From Acidobacteriota bacterium (lineage in GTDB: Bacteria; Acidobacteriota; Blastocatellia; Pyrinomonadales; Pyrinomonadaceae), in NCBI GenBank assembly GCA_019247865.1, contig JAFBAJ010000178.1:1-8203 (forward strand): 8,203 nucleotides of DNA, given 5' to 3'. The notes beneath the pieces were generated by a model, which was not told where the DNA came from, searched no databases, and saw only the letters and a list, made by a program, of their open reading frames with translations. Numbering within the stretch: position 1 is the first letter of the stretch; each line of letters begins with the position of its first letter. Of the stretch, positions 1 through 4,963 are shown piece by piece. The position numbers and the translations under genes are program-made.

Positions 1-917
1 GGCCGTTGCTGATCGTCGCCGAGGATGTCGAGGGTGAAGCGCTCGCCACGCTGGTCGTGAACAAATTGCGCGGCGGCCTGAAGGTGGCTGCGGTCAAGGC
101 GCCCGGCTTTGGCGATCGCCGCAAGGCGATGCTCGAAGACATCGCGATCCTGACGGGCGGCCAGGTCATCTCTGAAGATCTCGGCATCAAGCTGGAGAAC
201 GTCAAGCTCGAAGACCTCGGTCGCGCCAAGAAGGTCACGGTGGACAAGGACAACACGACCATCGTCGAGGGCGCGGGCAAGACCTCTGACATCGAAGGTC
301 GCGTCAAGACACTGCGCGCGCAGATCGACGAGACCTCTTCGGACTACGACCGCGAGAAGTTGCAGGAGCGCCTGGCGAAGCTCGTCGGCGGCGTCGCCGT
401 CATCAAAGTCGGCGCGGCGACCGAGACCGAGATGAAGGAGAAGAAGGCTCGCGTCGAAGATGCGATGCACGCGACTCGCGCGGCGGTCGAGGAAGGGATC
501 GTTCCCGGCGGCGGCGTGACGCTGGTTCGCGCGGCGAAGGCGCTGGAGAAGTTCCAGGCCAACAAAGCGGACGAGGGCGATGCTGACGAGCAGATCGGCG
601 TCTCCATCGTCAAGCGCGCGCTCGAAGAGCCTCTGCGCCAGATCGTGCAGAACGCAGGCAAAGAGGGCGCGGTCATCGTCCAGAACGTGCGTGACCATAA
701 GAAAGAGACCTACGGTTACAACGCCGCGACCGAGACGATGGAAGACCTCGTCGAAGCGGGCGTCATTGACCCGGCCAAGGTCACGCGCACGGCTCTGCAG
801 AACGCAGCCTCCATCGCCGGCCTGATGCTGACGACGGAAGCGATGGTGTCTGAGATTCCCGAAGACGACAAGACGCCCGCGATGCCGGGCGGCATGGGCG
901 GCGGCATGGGCATGTAA
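1..917 (+). CDS. groEL: Chaperonin GroEL (Hsp60), C-terminal part, 5' end outside window
   Basis: ATP-dependent chaperonin that, as a double heptameric ring with GroES, folds cytosolic proteins. The first complete codon is at 3 and the stop is TAA at 915-917, so about 304 residues are present. They match GroEL of E. coli from about residue 246 on: second half of the apical domain ([22 protein letters not shown]), then intermediate and equatorial domains. The catalytic aspartate (D398 in E. coli) is kept in [13 protein letters not shown], the nucleotide-binding glycines in VPGGGVTL, and the second ATP-contacting aspartate (D495) in VIDPAKVTR. The protein ends in the Gly-Met-rich tail (GGMGGGMGM) typical of GroEL. 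There is a short extra acidic loop ([10 protein letters not shown]) in the equatorial domain. Nothing suggests degeneration. The 5' half, and any groES, lie upstream of the window. The gene faces the minus-strand operon convergently. Identification is very secure from sequence similarity. Confidence 0.98.
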   Translation, partial: PLLIVAEDVEGEALATLVVNKLRGGLKVAAVKAPGFGDRRKAMLEDIAILTGGQVISEDLGIKLENVKLEDLGRAKKVTVDKDNTTIVEGAGKTSDIEGRVKTLRAQIDETSSDYDREKLQERLAKLVGGVAVIKVGAATETEMKEKKARVEDAMHATRAAVEEGIVPGGGVTLVRAAKALEKFQANKADEGDADEQIGVSIVKRALEEPLRQIVQNAGKEGAVIVQNVRDHKKETYGYNAATETMEDLVEAGVIDPAKVTRTALQNAASIAGLMLTTEAMVSEIPEDDKTPAMPGGMGGGMGM

Positions 918-922
918 TTTAA

Positions 923-951
923 GATACCGGGTCAGTTTCAAAACCGGTGTC
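923..951 (+). terminator. Small stem-loop just after groEL
   Basis: GATACCGG (923-930) can pair with CCGGTGTC (944-951) to give an 8-bp stem with one G-T wobble and a 13-nt loop, starting 6 bases after the groEL stop. No T-tract follows, so this is not a textbook intrinsic terminator. It directly abuts the larger palindrome that begins at 953. It could be a transcript 3'-end stabiliser or half of a tandem terminator. This is an inference from base pairing only. Confidence 0.4.
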
Positions 952-952
952 C

Positions 953-1016
953 CGCAAAGGCGCAAAGGCGCAAAGAAAAGCTTCAATGCCTTTCTTTGCG
1001 CCTTTGCGCCTTTGCG
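953..1016. repeat. Perfect 26-bp inverted repeat made of CGCAAAGG octamers
   Basis: The left arm (953-978) holds CGCAAAGG, CGCAAAGG and CGCAAAGA in tandem, followed by AA. The right arm (991-1016) is its exact reverse complement. The spacer at 979-990 is 12 nt. It fills most of the convergent gap between groEL and the SIMPL gene, ending 22 bases from the latter's stop codon. RNA from either strand would fold into a very stable hairpin, so it may act as a bidirectional terminator or mRNA 3'-end barrier, although no T-tract follows on either side. The internal octamer tandem is not needed for termination and suggests a dispersed repeat family. Confidence 0.85.
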
Positions 1017-1038
1017 CGAGATTCTTATGCTTATCCGA

Positions 1039-1782
1039 TCAGGGCGTCTCGATCTCGACGGTCAGGTGCACCTGCACGCTGACGTTCAAAGTTCCGGCCG
1101 CGACCGGAGTCGGGGCTCGCTGCCGACGAGCGACGTTGTCCGTCGCGGCATCATTATATTTATACGCTTCAACGTCTGTCTCGGGCGGCGGGATTGCGCC
1201 GCCTTCGCGCTCCTCGACGACGCGTGCGACGCGACCGCCGAGCGCCTGCGCGATTGACTGAGCTTTGCTCATCGCCTGCCGCGTGGCGTCGGAGAGAGCC
1301 TGGCTGCGCGCCGGATTGTTGTCGCGCAGAGTGAAAGCGACATTCTCGATACTGTTTGCGCCCGCCTTCGTCGCCGCGTCGATCACTCCTCCGACGTTGT
1401 TCAGATTGCTCATCGTGACCAGCACGCTGTTGCGCGCTTCGTAGCCGATGATGGAAGGCAGGCGGTCGTCGCTGTAGGTTTCGTGTGGTTGCAGGTTGTA
1501 ATCGCTCGTTTTGATCTCAGGGCTCGCGCCCGCCGTGGCCTGCACGGCACTAATCACGGCCTCTGTCTTGCGCGCGTTCTCCTGTTGCGCGGTCAAAGCC
1601 TGCTGGTTCTGCGTCACGACCGACAGCCTGAGGACAGCCGTGTCCGGCTGCGCCTGAGTGCTGGCCTCGCCCATCACGACCAGGCGCGTGGTGCGGCGGG
1701 GCGGTTTGGGCGAGCACGAGCTTGATAAAACAGCCAGAAGCGAAAACATCACCGCTCGCGCCAGAGAGAATTTGTGTTTCAT
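1039..1782 (-). CDS. SIMPL (DUF541) domain protein, exported, possibly lipoprotein
   Basis: A 247-residue exported protein of the SIMPL/DUF541 family. Residues 1-4 are MKHK and about 8-20 are hydrophobic, followed by LSSSC with Cys23. This looks like a lipoprotein signal, but the lipobox is weak (serine at -3), so ordinary periplasmic secretion is possible. The SIMPL domain spans about 33-245: a first strand with VVMGEASTQAQPDTAVLRLS, the conserved KTSDYNLQP region (91-99), GYEARNSVLVTM (113-124), a helix with KAQSIAQALGG (173-183), and the closing strand PVAAGTLNVSVQVHLTVEI. Family members are poorly characterised periplasmic or outer-membrane-associated proteins; no enzymatic activity is implied. 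The ATG at 1782 is supported by AAGGA (1790-1794) 7 nt upstream. It follows the CYTH gene by 76 bases on the same strand and is probably the last gene of the ABC exporter operon, although that gap could also hold its own promoter. Confidence 0.9.
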   Translation of the reverse strand: MKHKFSLARAVMFSLLAVLSSSCSPKPPRRTTRLVVMGEASTQAQPDTAVLRLSVVTQNQQALTAQQENARKTEAVISAVQATAGASPEIKTSDYNLQPHETYSDDRLPSIIGYEARNSVLVTMSNLNNVGGVIDAATKAGANSIENVAFTLRDNNPARSQALSDATRQAMSKAQSIAQALGGRVARVVEEREGGAIPPPETDVEAYKYNDAATDNVARRQRAPTPVAAGTLNVSVQVHLTVEIETP

Positions 1783-1789
1783 ATTTGCG

Positions 1790-1794
1790 TCCTT
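1790..1794 (-). promoter_or_regulatory. Ribosome binding site of the SIMPL gene
   Basis: Read on the minus strand this is AAGGA, 7 nt ahead of the ATG at 1782. It fixes the start at the residue giving MKHK plus a hydrophobic signal segment. Confidence 0.6.
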
Positions 1795-1858
1795 GATTGA
1801 CTGTCAGGTTAGACGCCGCGAGCAAAATTATGTTCCGGGAATTAAGGCTGGGCGGGCG

Positions 1859-2398
1859 CTAGAATCTAGCTTCGATCATCTCCCCGACCTTGCGCCCGTG
1901 CTGCCGCGTGAGCTGCGGGTAGGACTGCATTTCCGCTTCAAGTTCTTCCAGCTCAAGCAGCTTCTCGGCGGCGAGAATCGCCTGCTCTGCTCCTTCGATC
2001 TCCATAAAAGAGCCGAAGGGCAATTCATCCAACACCACTTCGACTTCATTCACGCGCCAGGTCGCGCGCCGCTTTTCGTAGACGAGCGCGGGGCTGTAGC
2101 CGAGCGCTTCGAGAATGGCTGCCATCGCTTCTGCATCTTCGACGACGGTTTCGTCTTCGCGTTGATGCTTGATGGAAGATTCCGACGGAAAGCGTTCCTT
2201 GTAAGTCAGGACGGCTCGCCCGCCGACGCGGCGCAGGCGCAGCACAGAGTTCCTGAGATTGATAATTCCGCCGCCGTAAAGCGTGTTCTCTTCAAACTCT
2301 TCGCCGCAGAACTCCGCGCCGACGGCACGCAGGCGCAGCAGCACGCGCTCGCGCTGCTCTTTCGTCAGGCGATATTTTTTTTCGATCTCGACGCCCAT
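1859..2398 (-). CDS. CYTH domain protein (class IV adenylate cyclase / triphosphatase type)
   Basis: A 179-residue cytosolic enzyme of the CYTH (CyaB-thiamine triphosphatase) superfamily, whose tunnel-shaped beta-barrel binds triphosphates with a divalent metal. The hallmark ExExK is EIEKK (E4, E6, K8). Further expected charged positions are R54/R56 in VLRLRR, K67 in TYKER, an EDE at 81-83, R110/R111/R115 in KRRATWR, and the LDELPFGSFMEIE block (123-135) that carries the metal-binding acidic pair E133/E135. Length and layout are those of the 'class IV adenylate cyclase' annotation group. Most bacterial members under that name have unproven substrates and may be thiamine-triphosphatase or general triphosphatase enzymes, so cAMP synthesis should not be assumed. 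Its ATG immediately follows the permease stop (TAGATG), with GTGAGG a little upstream inside the permease gene, which indicates translational coupling. Why it sits with an exporter is unclear. Confidence 0.9.
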   Translation of the reverse strand: MGVEIEKKYRLTKEQRERVLLRLRAVGAEFCGEEFEENTLYGGGIINLRNSVLRLRRVGGRAVLTYKERFPSESSIKHQREDETVVEDAEAMAAILEALGYSPALVYEKRRATWRVNEVEVVLDELPFGSFMEIEGAEQAILAAEKLLELEELEAEMQSYPQLTRQHGRKVGEMIEARF

Positions 2399-3772
2399 CT
2401 ACGACTGCCTCACCCAGCGCATGACCTCCGGGATGCTGGCGCGTTTGCCGTACATCAGCATGCCGATGCGATAGATGCGCGACGCGAGCCAGACCAACGC
2501 GACGACCGTCCCGAAGCCGATCAGGAGCGAGAGCGCGATCTGCCAGAAGGGCGGCGTCTGCGTGATGATACGTACCAGCATCACGATCGGCGAGAAGAAC
2601 GGAATCATCGAAGTCCAGAAGGCGAAGGACGAGTTCGGGCTGCGAATCACGATGAAGGAGACGTAGAAGCCCATCATCAGGAGGAAGAGCACAGGCATCG
2701 CCATCTGCCCGCCCTCCTGCGCCGTCGTGACCATCGAACCGACCAGCGCGTAGAGCGTCGAGTAGATGTAATAGCCGAGCAGGAAAAAGAGAAAGAAGTA
2801 GATGACCACGTACCAGGGCGCCGACGGCAGACTGAAAGGGACGCCGCTCTGCTTTAACATCGAGATGCCGTAGACAGCGAAGACGGCGAAGGCCAGTCCC
2901 CAGATGGCGAGCTGCGTCAAAGCCACCAGCGAGACGCCGACCAGCTTGCCGATCATCAACGTGAACGAGCGCACCGAAGAGAACAGAATCTCGGCGATGC
3001 GCGTCTCTTTCTCTTCGATGACGGCCGCCAGGATCAACTGCCCGTACATGATGATCGAGATGTAGATCAGAAAGCCGAGCACAAAGACGAAGATAAAGTT
3101 GGTGCCGCTGTTGTCTTCCGCGCCGACCTCGCCTTTGGCGTTGACCGGCTTGATGCTCATCTCGACAGGCCGGGAGAGATCGCGCACGCGCTCCTCGCTG
3201 ATGTTCTCGTCGGCCATGCGCTGCTCGCGGACGGCCTGGCTGAGCCGTCTTTCGAGCTGTCCGTTCGTGAAAACGTCGCCCGTATTGCGTCCGTAATACT
3301 GCGCCTTCCCATCCGTCAGAATGTCTTTCGGGAGCACGATGTAGCCGTCCAGCTCCTCGCGGCTGATGCGCGCGTTCAGCTCTCGCTGCACATCCTCCAA
3401 CGCGCGCCCGTGCGAAGGCACCTGCTCGATCTCACAATTCCCTTTCAGGGTGCGGCCGACGTTTTGGGCGCGCTCCTGGAGGTTGGAGTTCATGGCCTTC
3501 TCGGCCGCGACGGCGGCGTTGTTGGCGTTCGCCTTGGAGCGCTCTTCATCGTCGTCGTCGAGGATGACTCGGCTGACGCGTCCGGCCAGGCGGTCGGTCT
3601 GGTCGACGATGGCGATGCGCGTCGGCCCGCCGGTCTTGATGCTGAAGAGCAGGCCCGGCACGACGGTAAAGACGGCCAGCATGATGGGGCCGAGGATGGT
3701 CATCAGGATGAACATCTTGGTGCGCACGCGCTCGACGTACTCGCGCCGGATGACGGCCAGAAATTTATTCAT
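2399..3772 (-). CDS. ABC-2 family exporter permease (NatB-like)
   Basis: Membrane subunit of an ABC exporter, 457 residues from the ATG at 3772. The start MNKFLAVIRREYVERVRTK is the usual cytosolic N-terminus of NatB-type permeases. One membrane segment (about 20-44) is followed by a large extracytoplasmic domain (about 45-222) with an acidic run (LDDDDEE, 71-77). Five more hydrophobic segments lie at about 225-250, 272-302, 320-347, 357-376 and 387-432, the last possibly two helices. The cytosolic EEKETRIAEILFSS (253-266), which contacts the ATPase, is a family signature. A GTG at 3781 would add three residues and give a 4-base overlap with the ATPase gene. I prefer ATG 3772 because AGGTGA lies 5 nt ahead and the protein then starts like its relatives. 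Substrate is unknown: NatAB of Bacillus exports sodium, but most homologues are uncharacterised. Confidence 0.92.
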   Translation of the reverse strand: MNKFLAVIRREYVERVRTKMFILMTILGPIMLAVFTVVPGLLFSIKTGGPTRIAIVDQTDRLAGRVSRVILDDDDEERSKANANNAAVAAEKAMNSNLQERAQNVGRTLKGNCEIEQVPSHGRALEDVQRELNARISREELDGYIVLPKDILTDGKAQYYGRNTGDVFTNGQLERRLSQAVREQRMADENISEERVRDLSRPVEMSIKPVNAKGEVGAEDNSGTNFIFVFVLGFLIYISIIMYGQLILAAVIEEKETRIAEILFSSVRSFTLMIGKLVGVSLVALTQLAIWGLAFAVFAVYGISMLKQSGVPFSLPSAPWYVVIYFFLFFLLGYYIYSTLYALVGSMVTTAQEGGQMAMPVLFLLMMGFYVSFIVIRSPNSSFAFWTSMIPFFSPIVMLVRIITQTPPFWQIALSLLIGFGTVVALVWLASRIYRIGMLMYGKRASIPEVMRWVRQS

Positions 3773-3777
3773 TGGCT

Positions 3778-3783
3778 TCACCT
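3778..3783 (-). promoter_or_regulatory. Permease ribosome binding site containing the ATPase stop codon
   Basis: Read on the minus strand this is AGGTGA. Its TGA (3780-3778) is the stop codon of the upstream ATPase, and the permease ATG follows after 5 nt. Terminating ribosomes could restart directly, which would couple synthesis of the two exporter subunits. No comparable site precedes the alternative GTG at 3781. Confidence 0.6.
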
Positions 3784-4683
3784 ACTTTTGATAATGAAGA
3801 TGTCGTTCAAGCTTGGCTCGACCAGCTCGAACTTGGTCACGGTCGCGCCCGCCGAGACGAGATGACGCAGCAACTCCTGCGCGTTCGCGCCTTCGGCCAG
3901 CAGCACTTCCGTCTCGTCGCTGTGCTCCGTCATCTTCGCCACGAGCGCCGGATTGTTGAGCACGGACTGGTCGCCTTCGATGCGCAGGGCGACGGAGTTG
4001 CGCCCGAAGCCGGCTTTGATCTGGCGGATGCTGCCGTCCAGGACTTTGCGCGAGCGCTTGATGAGACAGATGTCGTCGCAGATCTTTTCGGCGACCTCCA
4101 TCTGGTGCGTCGAGAAGATGATCGTCTTCTGCGTCGCCTTCAATTCGAGAATGATCTCTTTCAAAAGTTCGACGTTGATCGGGTCGAGGCCGGAGAAAGG
4201 CTCGTCCAGGATGATGAGGTCCGGGTCATGCATGACGGCGGCGATGAACTGAATCTTCTGCTGCATGCCTTTAGAGAGTTCCGTCGCCTTCTTGTCCTTC
4301 CACTCCGTCAGCTTGACCCTTTCCAGCCAGCGGTCAATCGTCTCGTTGAGCGCCTTCCCGGTCAGGTTCTTGAGCGAGCCGAAGAATTTGAGCTGGTCCA
4401 CGACCTTCATCTTCTTATACAAGCCGCGCTCTTCCGGCAGGTAGCCGATCCGATCCTGCAGCTCCGGCGTGACCTTGCGGCCAAAGAGCTCGATCCTGCC
4501 CGAATCCGGCGCGGTGATGTTGACGATCATGCGGATGGTCGTCGTCTTGCCTGCGCCGTTCGGCCCGAGGAGTCCGAAGATTCTCCCTGCGCGCACGCTG
4601 AGGCTGAGGTCGTTGACGGCTGTGAATTCATCGAAACTCTTGGTGACGTTTGACAGGATCAGCGTATTAGCTTGATCGTTCAT
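3778..4683 (-). CDS. ABC exporter ATP-binding subunit (NatA-like)
   Basis: A 301-residue nucleotide-binding subunit that powers the ABC-2 permease encoded directly downstream. Motifs in order: Walker A GPNGAGKTT (40-48); the Q-loop region IGYLPEERGLY (79-89), with E in place of Q as is common in this subfamily; the signature LSKGMQQK (136-143), a variant of LSGGQ; Walker B LIILDEP (156-162) with the catalytic E161; D-loop SGLDP (164-168); and switch histidine H193 in FSTHQ. Residues from about 220 to the end form the extra C-terminal domain found in NatA-type ATPases, finishing with EPSLNDIFI. All catalytic residues are present. The ATG at 4683 has GAGGTG (4692-4697) 8 nt upstream, and nothing codes in frame before it. 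It is the first gene of the four-gene minus-strand operon, divergent from the VWFA gene. Similar pairs export ions, peptides or drugs; the substrate here cannot be told. Confidence 0.95.
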   Translation of the reverse strand: MNDQANTLILSNVTKSFDEFTAVNDLSLSVRAGRIFGLLGPNGAGKTTTIRMIVNITAPDSGRIELFGRKVTPELQDRIGYLPEERGLYKKMKVVDQLKFFGSLKNLTGKALNETIDRWLERVKLTEWKDKKATELSKGMQQKIQFIAAVMHDPDLIILDEPFSGLDPINVELLKEIILELKATQKTIIFSTHQMEVAEKICDDICLIKRSRKVLDGSIRQIKAGFGRNSVALRIEGDQSVLNNPALVAKMTEHSDETEVLLAEGANAQELLRHLVSAGATVTKFELVEPSLNDIFIIKSR

Positions 4684-4700
4684 CTGCGGGGCACCTCATG

Positions 4701-4820
4701 GAAGTAATGGTCTTAGGTCTTTGACCTTTGGTCTTTGCATGCGTTCGGTAAATACTTCAATTCCATTACACAGTTAAAGACCAAAGACCTAAGACCTAAG
4801 ACCTAAGACCGAAGTAATGG
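4701..4820. repeat. Inverted heptamer arrays flanked by a 10-bp direct repeat
   Basis: GAAGTAATGG occurs at 4701-4710 and again at 4811-4820. Between them lie two arrays of a 7-bp unit in opposite orientation. The right array (4776-4810) is five exact WAAGACC units: two AAAGACC, then three TAAGACC. The left array (4709-4736) is four GGTCTTW units, the third altered to GACCTTT. The arrays can pair over 13 bp (4709-4721 with 4798-4810) and 11 bp (4726-4736 with 4776-4786) around a 39-nt loop. The final GG of the left direct repeat is also the first GG of the left array, so the unshared flank is 8 bp (GAAGTAAT). The layout resembles a small non-coding mobile or dispersed repeat with a target duplication, but transposition is not shown. 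It occupies the 5' leader or promoter zone of the minus-strand operon. Confidence 0.8.
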
Positions 4821-4903
4821 ATTTAATACGGAAAAATGGAAACAAAAGTTTAACTCGTTAACGCATTTGACGAGAAACTCTGTTCCCTGCACGGCGCGAC
4901 ACA

Positions 4904-4912
4904 TGTTATCAT
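4904..4912 (+). promoter_or_regulatory. Extended -10 promoter for the VWFA-related gene
   Basis: TGTTATCAT fits the extended -10 pattern TGnTATAAT with one mismatch. The upstream hexamer near 4883-4888 (TTCCCT) is a poor -35, which extended -10 promoters can tolerate. Transcription would begin near 4919, giving a leader of about 45 nt before the ATG at 4964. This is a match to general sigma-70 rules and is not tested in this phylum. Confidence 0.4.
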
Positions 4913-4963
4913 CCGTTCGGTCTCCCCACACTACTAATCAACTCCAACAGCTGGTTAACTGCC

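Larger units (their letters stand above)
4684..4963. other. Divergent intergenic control region
   Basis: These 280 bases separate two genes that point away from each other, so promoters for both must lie here. The half nearer the ATPase gene is mostly the heptamer repeat. The AT-rich stretch at about 4821-4866 has TATTAA read on the minus strand (about 4822-4829) as a possible -10 for the exporter operon, without a convincing -35. It also holds the palindrome CGTTAACG (4857-4864), which could be a binding site but is short enough to be chance. No convincing small gene is seen; a 68-codon frame from 4867 overlaps the VWFA start and has no recognisable features. Confidence 0.5.

Noticed and set aside
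947..1261. Plus-strand frame of 104 codons through the palindrome
   Set aside because: It translates the hairpin repeat and then the antisense of the SIMPL gene; no ribosome site or domain supports it.
1658..2857. A long open frame of 399 codons on the plus strand
   Set aside because: It runs antisense to the SIMPL, CYTH and permease genes, has a composition rich in Arg, Asp and His typical of a frame opposite GC-rich coding DNA, and shows no recognisable domain. The minus-strand genes carry clear family motifs.
3773..3781. GTG start of the permease at 3781
   Set aside because: It would give a neat 4-base overlap, but no ribosome site precedes it, whereas ATG 3772 has AGGTGA at good spacing and yields the usual family N-terminus.
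3772..4653. Plus-strand frame of 293 codons
   Set aside because: Antisense shadow of the NatA-like ATPase, which has every ABC motif on the minus strand.
4776..4810. Possible CRISPR array
   Set aside because: The units are 7 bp and directly contiguous with no spacers, and no cas gene is near.
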